A stretch of 64,000 bases of DNA from ZAX-1 sp046533095 (GCA_046533095.1 JAJQRA010000014.1:93932-157931), one strand, 5' to 3'; counted from the stretch's first letter, positions 7,145 through 17,900 are shown. The notes: generated by a model from the letters alone, not told the origin. Numbers and translations: made by a program.

Positions 7145-10100
7145 ATGAAAAGGATAGAGGTAAAAGATATTAGGCTAAAACAGCGAAATAGTATGGCTAA
7201 ATATGATCCGATGAAAGCAAATGGTAGCCATGGCATGATGGGAACGAATGCCGTGCTTTTTGGAATGACTATTTTAGAACGCTATATTACGAGAGAAAGC
7301 TATTATTTTGATCCTGCTATGCTGATTTTTTTGGAGCGCTTGGAGATGAAACAAAGGGAAAAGGAGCAAAAAGAAACAATTCAGCTTATTTTAGAGTTGA
7401 TTTTGCAATGGCATGAGCGGCAGGATACCGGTCAAGCAGATGTTTTGAAAGTGAACTTAGAGTACTTGAATCTACAAGAAAAAATAGAAACTCAGCTACA
7501 GGGAGTGGAGCGGCTTCATGTAAAAGCGTATTATGATCTTCTTTATATCTACCGTCAGGATTTTTCAAACTGGAAGGAAGATGAAAAAAGAAATGAATTA
7601 GATAGGCTAAGGCTTGAAGTCGCTTCTAAATATATAAAAATTTCTATACCTGTGTCTGTATCAGGTTCTACATCTACTTTTACATCATTTTCACAAGTTC
7701 AGTCAAAGCCTATAGCAGGATATGAGGGCAGAATCGCCAATATAAAATATAGGATCAGCGAAGTCACGAAAAAACTTTCTTTTAAAGAATTCCCTAGAAT
7801 GGGAAAGGATTGGCTCTTAACGAAGAGGGAAGAAGATGACCGGGAAACCGCTTTTTCTTTTTCACAGATTCTAACTCAATTGATTTGCCTGTATCAAGCA
7901 AAAAGTGGGCAAAAGGAAAAAGAAGTACAACAAATTTTAAGGGAAGAGAATAAGATTCTGCAACAGCAGATGAAAGATCTGACCATATGGATGGCAAAAG
8001 AACCTGCGCAGGTCAAAGAGATACCTACGCAGTCAAAGAATAAACTGCTCCTGTGGAAAAGACAGTATAAAAAGATGCTAGCGCAATATGGTGAACTTGA
8101 AAATAGGGGAAACCTGCCGATTGCAGAATTTATTTATAAAGAAATAGCCACAAGTATAAAAACCCTGTATGAGAATGCAAAAATTGGAGAACGAGAGAGC
8201 CAATGGCTGCATGAATGGCTCTATGAGATTAAGAAAGAAAACCTTATCTTGCTGCGTCAAGCACCGACTGTAAAGAAGGATGAGCTTCGAAAGGGAAATA
8301 CGATTCTAAACTGGAATAGCTCGGAAGATATCAGTTATTTTGTGGTAAACAGAATTCGAAAAAGCGTAGAAATGTTTCAGGATCTTGCAAGGGTTTACAA
8401 TAGCGTACAGACTGCGGATAGAAGGGATCAAACGGATGGGATATTGCCGATTGTGGAATTCGTTTATCGAAAAGAAATCACAAGTATTCAAACACCGCAG
8501 ACTGACATCAGACAGACAATGTTGGGAAATATTTATCAGAAAATAGCCGAAAGCATACAAATACAGGATAAGAAGAATACGGAAAGTGAAAAACGAGGGC
8601 ACGAATGGTTCGATGGATGGCTTTCTGGGATTAAGAAAGAAAGCCGTAAAACTTTGACTACTCAGATGGCAAAAGAACTTGTGAAGAGGAAAGGAATACA
8701 TACATCGCCAGTATTAGAGCTCAAAGATCATGCAATGTATGTAGGGCAGGCAGAAGGCAGAAGATATCCGATTGACAATATCCTGTCGCTTACAGATTCT
8801 ATCTACCAAAAGAACGCCACCATTTACTGGAAAGTAGCCGAAAGAATGCAGACTCTGGGCGACAGCGAATGGACGATTTCAAAATCCATTTACCGGAAAG
8901 CAGCCGAAAAAATGCAGGCGATGGACGACAGCGAATGGACGATTTCGGAATCCATTTACTGGAAAGTAGTAACAAATATTCAAACGTTGTATATGAAGAA
9001 TGCAAAAAGTGGGAAATGGGAGCATGAACAACTCCATGGGATCAAGAAAGAACCCCTAAAAACTTTGACTACCCAGATGGCCAAAGAATTTGTGCAGGGG
9101 CAAGGAATACATGCGCAGCTAGTTGTAGCAATGCAAGACCATTTCATGCAGGATGGGCAGACGAAAGACAGAAGATATCCGACTGGTAGAAAACAGATGT
9201 TTGCAGAATCTATTTACCGGAAAACAGCCGAAAGAAAGCAGGCACTGGATGGAGGAAAGCAGACGATTTCGGAATCCATTTACTGGAAAGCAGCTGAAAG
9301 AAAGCAGGCACCGGACGGAGGAAAGCAGACGATTTCGGAATCCATTTACCAGAACATAGTGGCAAATATTAAAATGCTGTATAAGAAAAATACAAAAAGT
9401 GGAAAATGGGAGCATGAATGGCTATATGAACGACTCCATGGAACGAAAAAAGAAGACCTAAAAACCTTGACTTTGACTACCCAGATGGTCAAAGAGTCTG
9501 TGCAGAGGCAAGGAATACATATGCAGTTAGCTGTAGCGGTGCAAGACCATTTCAATGATGGGCAGACAAAAGACAGGAAATATCCGACTGGCAACAAACA
9601 GCCACTTTCGGAATTTATTCATCAGAAAATTGCCGAAAGAAAGCAGGAATCGGTTGGCAACAAACAGCCACTTTCGGAATTTATTCATCAGAAATTAGTC
9701 GCAAGCATTCAAACTTTGCATAAGAATATAGAAATTGGAAAATGGGAGCAGGAAGGATTTCGGTCAAGAGAAGTACCAACTGTAAAGAGGGGTACAATCC
9801 GCAAGGAACATACAATTCTAAATGAGAATAGTTTGAAAAATAGCAGTCATTTTGTGACAAGCCGAATTCAAACACACGCAGAAATGTTTCGGCTATTTGG
9901 AAGGGTTTACAATAAGTTGCAAACGTTGACGATTCAGACGGCAGAAGAGTTTATTATGCAAGACCAGAACCTACATGTGCAATCAATAGCAAGGGCACAA
10001 TATCGTAAAATGGCGGTATGGTATGATAAGATTGAGGTTAGGAGAAACTGGATTGACAGTAAAGAATTATCAACTAAAAACAATGTCTTAATGTATAGAA

Positions 10101-11824
10101 AGCCAACAGAAGACGGAAAATATTCGACTGACAGTAGATTTCCAATAGCGGGAGAATTTTACCAGAAAACAGCTGAAAGTACACAAACACTGGCAGACAG
10201 TAGATTTCCAATAGCGGGAGAATTTTATCAGAAAACAGCTGAAAGTACACAAACACTGGCAGACAGAAGATTGTCAATAGCAGAAAAAATTTACCAGAAA
10301 ACAGCTGAAAGTACACAGACGCCGGCAGACAGAAGATTGTCAATAGCAGAAAAAATTTACCAGAAAACAGCTGAAAGTACACAGACGCCGGCAGACAGAA
10401 GATTGTCAATAGCGGAAAAAATTTATCAGAAAACAGCTGAAAGTACACAAACACTGGTAGACAGAAGATTGTCAATAGCGGAAAAAATTTACCAGAAAAC
10501 AGCTGAAAGTATGCAGACGCCGGCAGACAGAAGTTTGTCGATAGCAGAGAAAATTTATCAGAAAATAGTCGCAAGTATACAAACGGGGTATAAAGGGACA
10601 GAAATTAAAGAACAAATGCATGGGAAACTACATGGACGCTTCTATCGTAAGAAAGAATATAGTATCCGATTCGATGAAGTGCCAATGGTGGAAATGGGTG
10701 TGATTCAAAAGAAGGATACAATTCGAAAGCGAGATGCGATTCGAAACAGAGGGATCGTCCTTAAAGAAAATACAATTCGAAACAGAGGGATCGTCCTCAA
10801 AGAAAATACGATTCGAAACAGAGACATCGTCCTCAAAGAAAATACGATTCAAAAAAAGGATAAAGCGAAGGATATTAGCTATTTTGTAACAAGGCAGATT
10901 CGAAAAAGTATGGAAATATTTCTGACATTTGTAGGGGAACGTCAAAGCCTAAAACGTTTAACTACATGGATGGAAAAAGAGTATAGGCAGGGTTTAGGGC
11001 TACCTATGCAGCCGGAGAGCAAAGTATTTCAATTGGAGTTGCAGTATCACGAGATACTTTTCAAACAGCCGATTGTGCAAGGCATTTATCAAAAGAATGA
11101 TACGATCTTAAAGGAAGGTATAACTTCAAAGGATTATACAGTATTAAAGGAGGGTATAACTTCAAAGGATCATATAACCTTAAAGAAAGGGATAACTCCA
11201 AAAGATCATATAACCTTAAAGAGAGGGATAATTCCAAAGGATCATACAATCTTAAAGAAGGGGATAGCTTCAAAGAATCATATAACCTTAAAGAAAGGGA
11301 TAATTTCAAAGGATCATACAATCTTAAAGAAGGGGATAGCTTCAAAGGATCATACAATTTTAAAGGGAGCTATCATTCCCCAAAAGAATGAGTTGGAGGA
11401 TATCTTGCAACCTAGAACTGCATCACAGATGATATTTCCAAATTTTGCGAAACGAGAGGCACCGGAACGGGAAGCGCCTTTAAATATTGTAGCGTACAGG
11501 AGCAATAGCCGTGATCCCTTTGCCGCCTATAATGCATATAATGAATCTAGAGGTGGAGAACGGGTAGACAAAGGTTTGGCTTTGCAGCATAAACTGTTGG
11601 AAAGCGAGGAGTGGCTTCGCAGGGAAGCTAAGGATACCAGGGAATTGCGTGAGAAAATAGAGAAGCAAGAAAAGGTGATTCAAGGACTGGTAGAAGAAAA
11701 AGAAACACGCCAGGCAGAGGCAGAGAGTTCCAAAACCAGAAATATGAAAAACGCTTCAAAACTGGCAGTGCAGAAATTTCGTGAAGAATGGGAACTGGAA
11801 AAGAAGCGATATGGCATGGAATAA
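7145..11824 (+). CDS. Giant repeat protein, candidate tape measure
   Basis: A 1559-residue, lysine- and glutamine-rich, almost wholly helical protein with no membrane segment or signal peptide. Residues 1-250 are non-repetitive. The centre consists of repeats: 22-residue units of the type ESIYRKAAEKMQAMDDSEWT, then seven 22-residue units ending in AEKIYQKTAESTQT, then 12-residue RNRGIVLKENTI and KDHTILKKGIAS units. The last 85 residues are a charged coiled coil. No other gene in the locus has the size and shape of a tape measure, and it follows the chaperone and tube genes as tape measures do in long-tailed phages. The role is inferred; a fibre or cargo scaffold is possible. Confidence 0.7.
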   Translation: MKRIEVKDIRLKQRNSMAKYDPMKANGSHGMMGTNAVLFGMTILERYITRESYYFDPAMLIFLERLEMKQREKEQKETIQLILELILQWHERQDTGQADVLKVNLEYLNLQEKIETQLQGVERLHVKAYYDLLYIYRQDFSNWKEDEKRNELDRLRLEVASKYIKISIPVSVSGSTSTFTSFSQVQSKPIAGYEGRIANIKYRISEVTKKLSFKEFPRMGKDWLLTKREEDDRETAFSFSQILTQLICLYQAKSGQKEKEVQQILREENKILQQQMKDLTIWMAKEPAQVKEIPTQSKNKLLLWKRQYKKMLAQYGELENRGNLPIAEFIYKEIATSIKTLYENAKIGERESQWLHEWLYEIKKENLILLRQAPTVKKDELRKGNTILNWNSSEDISYFVVNRIRKSVEMFQDLARVYNSVQTADRRDQTDGILPIVEFVYRKEITSIQTPQTDIRQTMLGNIYQKIAESIQIQDKKNTESEKRGHEWFDGWLSGIKKESRKTLTTQMAKELVKRKGIHTSPVLELKDHAMYVGQAEGRRYPIDNILSLTDSIYQKNATIYWKVAERMQTLGDSEWTISKSIYRKAAEKMQAMDDSEWTISESIYWKVVTNIQTLYMKNAKSGKWEHEQLHGIKKEPLKTLTTQMAKEFVQGQGIHAQLVVAMQDHFMQDGQTKDRRYPTGRKQMFAESIYRKTAERKQALDGGKQTISESIYWKAAERKQAPDGGKQTISESIYQNIVANIKMLYKKNTKSGKWEHEWLYERLHGTKKEDLKTLTLTTQMVKESVQRQGIHMQLAVAVQDHFNDGQTKDRKYPTGNKQPLSEFIHQKIAERKQESVGNKQPLSEFIHQKLVASIQTLHKNIEIGKWEQEGFRSREVPTVKRGTIRKEHTILNENSLKNSSHFVTSRIQTHAEMFRLFGRVYNKLQTLTIQTAEEFIMQDQNLHVQSIARAQYRKMAVWYDKIEVRRNWIDSKELSTKNNVLMYRKPTEDGKYSTDSRFPIAGEFYQKTAESTQTLADSRFPIAGEFYQKTAESTQTLADRRLSIAEKIYQKTAESTQTPADRRLSIAEKIYQKTAESTQTPADRRLSIAEKIYQKTAESTQTLVDRRLSIAEKIYQKTAESMQTPADRSLSIAEKIYQKIVASIQTGYKGTEIKEQMHGKLHGRFYRKKEYSIRFDEVPMVEMGVIQKKDTIRKRDAIRNRGIVLKENTIRNRGIVLKENTIRNRDIVLKENTIQKKDKAKDISYFVTRQIRKSMEIFLTFVGERQSLKRLTTWMEKEYRQGLGLPMQPESKVFQLELQYHEILFKQPIVQGIYQKNDTILKEGITSKDYTVLKEGITSKDHITLKKGITPKDHITLKRGIIPKDHTILKKGIASKNHITLKKGIISKDHTILKKGIASKDHTILKGAIIPQKNELEDILQPRTASQMIFPNFAKREAPEREAPLNIVAYRSNSRDPFAAYNAYNESRGGERVDKGLALQHKLLESEEWLRREAKDTRELREKIEKQEKVIQGLVEEKETRQAEAESSKTRNMKNASKLAVQKFREEWELEKKRYGME
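8799..9000 (+). repeat. 66-bp repeats, first block of the giant gene
   Basis: Units encode SIYRKAAEKMQAMDDSEWTI-like 22-residue segments. Two closely matching copies are seen here, and related copies recur around 9190-9370 and 9590-9710, separated by a longer unit containing KSGKWEHE. Confidence 0.75.
10131..10592 (+). repeat. Seven 66-bp tandem repeats in the giant gene
   Basis: Units start at 10131, 10197, 10263 and every 66 bases thereafter. They encode DRRLSIAEKIYQKTAESTQT-like 22-residue segments. Sequence identity between adjacent copies is very high, which points to recent expansion. Confidence 0.9.
10742..10849 (+). repeat. 36-bp tandem repeats in the giant gene
   Basis: Three units starting at 10742, 10778 and 10814 encode RNRGIVLKENTI-like segments and keep the frame. 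Confidence 0.9.
11101..11375 (+). repeat. Second array of 36-bp repeats in the giant gene
   Basis: About seven to eight units encoding the 12-residue pattern KDHTILKKGIAS lie just before the C-terminal coiled coil. Two-unit blocks alternate between similar versions, suggesting secondary duplications. Confidence 0.88.
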
Positions 11825-11873
11825 ATAGCATTTTACAACTACTTAGATTTATTTTACGCAAGGAGGCGAAACA

Positions 11874-12602
11874 ATGGCATCTATTGTATCAGCAATAGCA
11901 AACAAGCTAGGGGGACTTACCGGAAATGCTTTATTAAACATATATTATAATGAGAGCAGGGCAAAAACACTGGTTTGCCAGTTCAATCCGGAGGAATATC
12001 ATTTGCAGGTACAGGCGCAATATACGACAAAAGAGCGGATGCAGGATGATAAGCCGATTATGCAATACATTGGCGGTTCCATTTCTATTCTGCAGTTGGC
12101 TCTAATTTTTGATACGAGTTCATCTTATACGTTGGATACGGGATTTATACTTACAACAGTAAAGAAAAAAAAGGCAGAGGATGTTTCAAAATATACCAAC
12201 ACATTGCTTTCGCTGGTAAAGATATCCGGAGAGCTGCATCATCCGCCAATGGTAGAATTTTGTTGGGGCTCATTGAATTTAGCAGGATTTGTAAAAACAG
12301 TAGATATCAAGTATACCATGTTTGAATCAGGAGGAATGCCGGTACGTGCCGCCGTAAATTTGGCAATCCAGTCACCGAACATATCTGTACTTGAGGTATC
12401 GGAGAGTCCGGAAAATCCAAGAGAATCGCCGGATCGCACCAAGCGTCGAATTTTGACGGAAGGCAACAGCATTTTTAGTATTGCACAAACGGAATATGCG
12501 GATGCCGGCATGTGGCGGGAAATTGCAAAAGCAAATGACATCATGGATCCGATGGCGGTAGCACCAGGTACGGTATTAAAAGTGCCGGCATTGACGAACT
12601 AA
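11874..12602 (+). CDS. eCIS baseplate/hub LysM protein (Afp7-like)
   Basis: A 242-residue protein behind an AAGGAGGCG ribosome site. The N-terminal 170 residues follow the eCIS hub-protein pattern (LVCQFNPEEYHLQVQAQY, then a beta-rich core). The C-terminal 50 residues are one LysM module: RILTEGNSIFSIAQTEY through WREIAKANDI to APGTVLKVP. In Afp and PVC particles the LysM-containing Afp7 protein lies between tube and spike. LysM could also touch peptidoglycan, but in this family it is structural. It is followed after 23 bases by the spike hub gene. Confidence 0.85.
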   Translation: MASIVSAIANKLGGLTGNALLNIYYNESRAKTLVCQFNPEEYHLQVQAQYTTKERMQDDKPIMQYIGGSISILQLALIFDTSSSYTLDTGFILTTVKKKKAEDVSKYTNTLLSLVKISGELHHPPMVEFCWGSLNLAGFVKTVDIKYTMFESGGMPVRAAVNLAIQSPNISVLEVSESPENPRESPDRTKRRILTEGNSIFSIAQTEYADAGMWREIAKANDIMDPMAVAPGTVLKVPALTN

Positions 12603-12625
12603 TTTGTACAAGGCGGAGGCGAATT

Positions 12626-13705
12626 ATGGCAGATTTGATGACGGGCACTTATGAGTATGCGGCGTTAGCCAAGAAATATGGGAATTTCTGTGTTCCGGTT
12701 TCTAAAGTGAAGATAAGTGGCGTTGACATTTTAAGTACGCTTAGCCTGTCGTTGGCAGAACTTAAGGTTGTGTTGGCCCTACAAGGCAGCAGCATTGTCG
12801 TCTTAAAGATAGCAGATGCCTATGACATGAAAAGCCATTCCTTTATGGACAAGCTAAAGAGCAAACTGGTGCTTGGAACGATTGTAGAGATAGAGCTTGG
12901 CTACCTGTCGTCCACCTTAAGTGTTTTTAAGGGATATGTGGCAACGGTAGGAGCTGATTTTTCCGAACTTCCGCTTTTTGTAGCTACCTTGATGGATGCG
13001 AGAAGGCTGATGATGACCGGAGGTATCCGAAAGGTGCTGCATGATGTACAAAATTATTCAGATGCCTGTAGCACGATTTTAAAGGATTATTCAAAGCTAT
13101 GTTCTGCAACGATTGAGGCAACCAGCGATAATTTGGAAAAGCCGCTGTCCCAGGCAGTAAACGACTATGATTTTATCATGAAAGAATTGATTCAAAATGC
13201 GAAGGTAGACCGCGAATTCTTTGTGCTAGGGGAGAAAGCTTATTTTCGAACCCCGAGGAGCGCAACAAGCCCGATTATGACAATGAACTATGGCAGAGAG
13301 CTGCTGTCGCTTTCCATTCAGGAAGAATATGCGGATTTAAGTATAGATGTGGTAGGGTATAATGCAAAAGAACAGCAGGTATTTCATGGAACCCAAGATG
13401 TAGCGAGTGCTTCCAGTCAGAAAAAAGTGATGTCGCAGACACCGATCTTGATGATTGCCGATCCAGAGGCCGATACGCAGGAAAAAGTGAAAAACAGGGC
13501 ATTGGCGGTGGCAAAAAAACAGGAGTGGAAAAGCAAAACGGGGGAAGGGACGACCATAGGCCTTCCAGAAGTGGTGCCAGGACGTTTTGTGAAAGTAAAA
13601 AGCTTAGAAGAAATAGCGGACAATTCTTATTACATCACAGAAGTAGTCCACGAGCTAAACGATGAGAGCTTTATGACTAGATTTACAATTGGAGGATGGG
13701 ATTAA
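12626..13705 (+). CDS. Baseplate hub protein, gp27/late control D-like
   Basis: A 359-residue protein beginning after a GGCGGAGG site. Its beta-rich N-terminus (VPVSKVKISGVDILSTLSLS, then GTIVEIELGYLS) and the YNAKEQQVF and GRFVKVKSL segments match the gp27/phage late control D hub fold. In Afp8 and VgrG this domain is fused to the gp5-like spike; here the spike is a separate, translationally coupled gene. It should form the trimeric hub joining tube to spike. Confidence 0.8.
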   Translation: MADLMTGTYEYAALAKKYGNFCVPVSKVKISGVDILSTLSLSLAELKVVLALQGSSIVVLKIADAYDMKSHSFMDKLKSKLVLGTIVEIELGYLSSTLSVFKGYVATVGADFSELPLFVATLMDARRLMMTGGIRKVLHDVQNYSDACSTILKDYSKLCSATIEATSDNLEKPLSQAVNDYDFIMKELIQNAKVDREFFVLGEKAYFRTPRSATSPIMTMNYGRELLSLSIQEEYADLSIDVVGYNAKEQQVFHGTQDVASASSQKKVMSQTPILMIADPEADTQEKVKNRALAVAKKQEWKSKTGEGTTIGLPEVVPGRFVKVKSLEEIADNSYYITEVVHELNDESFMTRFTIGGWD

Positions 13706-14478
13706 TGGGGATGTTTGAGGGGGTTTTTGAAAATAATGGCACCGATGTCAATAAAATATATAGTGTAACAACCGGAATTGTAAAAGAAAACTGGGAAGCT
13801 GAACATCCGGGCATGGTAAAAGTGGAAATTTTTTTGGGCGAAGATGGGAAAAACCTGACCGGTTGGGTGCCCGTTGCTACCATATATGGCGGAACAGAAT
13901 TTGGAGCCTATACGCTTCCGGAAATTGGAGCGGAAGTGATCGTAGCATTTAATATGGGCGACAGAAATTGCCCGATTGTGATTGGAAGCTTGTGGAACAA
14001 TCAAAACAAGCTCCCTCCGGAAACTGCAAATGAAAAAAACACCATCAAGAAATTCAAGACAAAAGGTGGATGCGAAGTGACATTCTCTGAGGAATCGGGG
14101 AAAGAGTCCATCGAAATTAAAACGCCGGGGGAAATGAAAATTCTATTAAATGATGAGAAAAAGATGATTACCGTTAGCGATAAAGATGCAAAGAACGCGA
14201 TAACGCTTGACTGCGATAAAGGCACCATGACACTTGCCGCAGATAAAAAACTGGAATGTAAAGTAGGTGGCGAGTCGGCATTGGTCATAGATGGAAGTGC
14301 AAAGAGCGTAGCGATAGAAAGCAACAAGATTACGCTAAATGGAAAGCAAGGTCTGGAACTAAAAGGGCAGAGCCTAAAAGTGGAAGGTTCTATGGTTGAA
14401 ATCAAGGGGCAGAGTACCCTGAAAATAGAATCTAGCGCTATGGCGGAAATTAAGGGTGCAATGGTTAAAATCAACTAA
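13705..14478 (+). CDS. Spike protein, gp5/VgrG OB-fold and beta-helix
   Basis: A 257-residue protein. The N-terminal OB fold shows VKVEIFLGEDGKNLTGWVPV, YTLPEIGAEVIVAFNMGD and PIVIGSLWN, the usual phage baseplate V/VgrG motifs. The rest is a run of short repeated strands (KLECKVGGE, LVIDGSAKSVAIES, LELKGQSLKVEG, MVEIKGQSTLKIES) typical of a trimeric beta-helical spike needle. The start at 13705 overlaps the previous stop as TAATG with GGAGG nine bases upstream; the ATG at 13696 lies directly against the ribosome site. It carries the PAAR-like tip probably supplied by the gene at 28364. Confidence 0.85.
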   Translation: MGMFEGVFENNGTDVNKIYSVTTGIVKENWEAEHPGMVKVEIFLGEDGKNLTGWVPVATIYGGTEFGAYTLPEIGAEVIVAFNMGDRNCPIVIGSLWNNQNKLPPETANEKNTIKKFKTKGGCEVTFSEESGKESIEIKTPGEMKILLNDEKKMITVSDKDAKNAITLDCDKGTMTLAADKKLECKVGGESALVIDGSAKSVAIESNKITLNGKQGLELKGQSLKVEGSMVEIKGQSTLKIESSAMAEIKGAMVKIN

Positions 14479-14497
14479 AAATAGGAGGTGACAGGGA

Positions 14498-14923
14498 ATG
14501 GCACAATTTGACTCAACAAAAGATTTCTTGGGTTCAGGGTTCAAGTTTCCGATTCAGGTGGATGAGAACACAGGGCGCATGAAAATGTCATCCTATGAAG
14601 AAGACATCAAAGAAGCTATTTTTATCATATTGATGACGCGAAAAGGCGAGCGGTTGCGCAATCCCTATTTTGGCTGCGGTATCCACGATTATGTCTTTGA
14701 AACAATGGATTATACGACAATTAGTACCATGAAACGAGAGATTGAACATGCCCTGATCCAGTGGGAGCCCCGTATTGAAGAGATTGAAGTTATTATGGAT
14801 ACGGCACAAGAAGAGGCGGGTAAATTGATGATCGAGGTTAATTATATTGTCAGAAATACAAATAACCCCTTTAATCTGGTATTTCCGTATTATTTAAATG
14901 AAGGCTTTGGTCAAGAAATCTAG
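14498..14923 (+). CDS. Baseplate wedge protein gp25/GPW (Afp9-like)
   Basis: A 141-residue gp25-family protein behind a GGAGGTGACAG site. The family core is visible as EDIKEAIFIILMTRKGERL followed by NPYFGCGIHDYVFE. gp25 proteins trigger sheath contraction from the baseplate in all contractile systems, so a sheath partner must exist somewhere in this genome if the system works. Confidence 0.9.
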   Translation: MAQFDSTKDFLGSGFKFPIQVDENTGRMKMSSYEEDIKEAIFIILMTRKGERLRNPYFGCGIHDYVFETMDYTTISTMKREIEHALIQWEPRIEEIEVIMDTAQEEAGKLMIEVNYIVRNTNNPFNLVFPYYLNEGFGQEI

Positions 14924-14961
14924 CTTTTAACGCAGAATGGCGAGAAATAGGCGGTGAAGAA

Positions 14962-17900
14962 ATGATTGGTAAATCTAGCAAGCAGGATATCATAGAACTG
15001 ATTCGCAAAAAAGCTTCCGTATACACGCCGGAATGGAAATTTGATGAAGAAAACCCCGATATTGGAACGACAGTTGCAATGGTTTATGCAGATCTGTTTT
15101 CACATACGCTTCAACGTTTTCAAAAGATACCATTTAAAAATAAAATTGCATTTTTTGATTCGCTGGGGGCATCTTTACTTCCAGCACTTCCGGGGCAGGG
15201 ATATGTTTCCTTTTCGCTCGTCAACAATGAGGTAAGTGGAATAGAGGTAGCTGCAGGAACAATCGTATCGGCCAGTTCTGATCAAGAAGAGAGAACGGAA
15301 ATTGAATATGAAACGGTGGATGACCTATACGTGATGGGTGGCAAAGTGGACTGCATCTATCAGACAGCAGATAGCTTTGATTATGTAAGCAGGATATATG
15401 ATACGAAAGAAAAACCAGAGGGCATCAGGCTGTTTTCCTTAGAGTACGAGAATCTTTCAGAACATGTGCTGTATCTTTCCCATGAGATGCTGTTTGACAT
15501 TTCCCATAATGCTAAGATAGAAGTTTCTTTTTTGGAAAATATACGAAAACCGATCGAAAAGGCGTTGCTTTTATCCCTACAGGATACGAGCGTGGCACAC
15601 TTTGAATACTTCAGTGTAGAGGGCTTTTGTCCATTTGCAGAGCAGGAAATGAAAGAGGGGGCGCTCATTTTTTCGAAAGGCGAGGAGCAGCCTAAATTTG
15701 CCAAAGCTTCTATAGATAAATTAGATGATTTAAACGGACTAGGCGACTTAACTTTCGGGGAGAGCTTTTGGATACGTTGTAAGATCCTTAAGATAGAAGC
15801 GGTGAAGAAAATAGCATTGGGGCGTATGGGGCTTAAAACAGCGGGTAGGGGCATCATGCCGGACTGTGTCTATGGAAATGGGACGGAATGCGATTTAAAT
15901 GAATATATGCCGTTTGGAGAAACAATTGCACCCTATGAAGAAGTGTATTTCGGCTCGCTGGAAGTTTTTGGAAAACGTGGGGCAAAGGTAGAGCTTTCCT
16001 TTGGACTTAATTTTGCAAAAATTCCATTAAATGACGAACAAAGGGAAGCGACTCGCTGGGAATGGATTATGAAATACAATGATTTTAAGCCAAATCTGGA
16101 CTATGATGTTACCATCGATACGGTATTATGGGAATATTATAATGGGAGTGGGTGGTCAAGACTGTTTCCGGATGCGCGTTACAGTCGGATTTTCTCTGCA
16201 GGCGAAGGAGTCATGGGGCAATATAAGACGATAGAATTCATTTCACCAACTGACATTGCACCAATCTTGGTCAATGCCTGTGAAAGCTATTATATTAGGG
16301 CTCGGATTGTCAAGGTAAGTAACCTATTTAAAATTACGGGAAATTATATTGCTCCGGTATTAAGCGATACGGTTTTGCATTATCAATATAATGGACCTAC
16401 CGGGCAAGGAGCGATACCGGAGTCCGTCATTGCACAAAACAATCTGATGCCGATATGGCAAAGTGGGGCAGACGCTTTTAATAGAGGGGCTTTTTGTCCT
16501 TTTTACCAAACAGGATATGACAATCCAGCATTGTATCTTGGATTTTTAAATCCACCGATCGGTGCACCTGTAAAATTTCTTTTTACGCTGCAAGACAGCC
16601 AAGAACACGAGGACAGCTTGCTTACATGGGAGTACTATAATGGAAGAAAATGGGTGGCCATAAATCTCATGGACGAAACAAAGAATTTGTCTAGAACGGG
16701 AATCGTTACGATTGTCGGAAACAAGGATTTTGCAAAGAAGAAACTATTCGGGCAAGAGCTTTACTGGATTCGAATAAAGGATCAGAACAATGATTATGGA
16801 GGAAGCAAGGAAAACCTCTCCTACCCGGTATTGCAGGGAATTTATGAAAATACGACTAGAATTATTAATCTGGATTTTAAAGAGCAAGAATATTTTACGA
16901 TGGAAATCTATCAAGAAAATATGAAATTCACCCTGCTCCATGGAAATATTTATAAAATACAGGTTTATGTAGATGAAAAGGATTTCCTTTCTGAACAAGA
17001 ACTTGCGTGGCTGATAGAACAAAAACAGGTAACGATCATGCGGGATCGGGCCGGAATGATTCAAAATGTTTGGGTGGAATGGAAGCCGATCGAAGATTTT
17101 ATAGATTCTTGTGATAAGGATCGGCATTTCATGATAGATACCGTACAAGGCTTCGTTTTGTTCGGAAATGGAAAGCGGGGGCGGATACCGCCATCAGGCA
17201 AGACGGATAATATCAGGGTAAACTATTGCAGTGGAGGCGGAAAACATACAAATGTAAAACGAGGGGAAATAAGCCGCCTGTATCGTTCGATTGGCTTCAT
17301 CAATGCGATAAGGAATCCGGAACCGTTGATGAGTGGCAGCGATACCGAAAACTTAGAAGAAGCACTGGAACGAAATGCCGGAATGATCAGAAATCAAAAA
17401 CGAGCCGTAACGTTAAGGGATTTTGAAGAACTTTCGATGCTGGCCTCTAGGGATATCTATGCAGTGAAATGTTTTTCCGGTTATGATGCTTTCGGAAAAG
17501 CCACACGGGGAGCCGTTACGCTTATTATACTGCAAAAGGATTTTTTAGAGGGGCAGGCTCATTTTCCGGAACTTAAGGAAAAAATTTATCAATACATGCA
17601 GGATAAAATAAATGGGAATCTGCTGGCAAGTCGCAAGTTTTTTATTCGTGAACCGGAATTTGTAAAAATCAGTGTCAGGCTAGAAGCGGTGGTAGGAAGT
17701 TTTCAAGATATATTTCAAGTAAAAAAAGAAATATATCAAAGGTTGGAAGATATTTTTTATCCGATAGATGCCGCCGATCAAAATATCTGGAAAATTGGAG
17801 CTGTTCCTGTGAATGTGCAGATTGAAAATACCATCAGCAATGTCGAAAAACTAAAATATTTAAAAAAGATTTTTATAAGTACATATATCAATCAGAGACA

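Noticed and set aside
10131..10592. Regularly spaced repeats that could suggest a CRISPR array; also considered at 28191 and 46876.
   Set aside because: The units are contiguous tandem copies with no unique spacers, and the array at 10131 is coding. No cas genes are near.
9119..11357. Several open frames on the minus strand inside the giant repeat gene, including a 166-residue frame with regular FQLFSGKFF-like repeats.
   Set aside because: They are antisense mirrors of the coding repeats, have no ribosome sites, and their regularity comes only from the repeated DNA.
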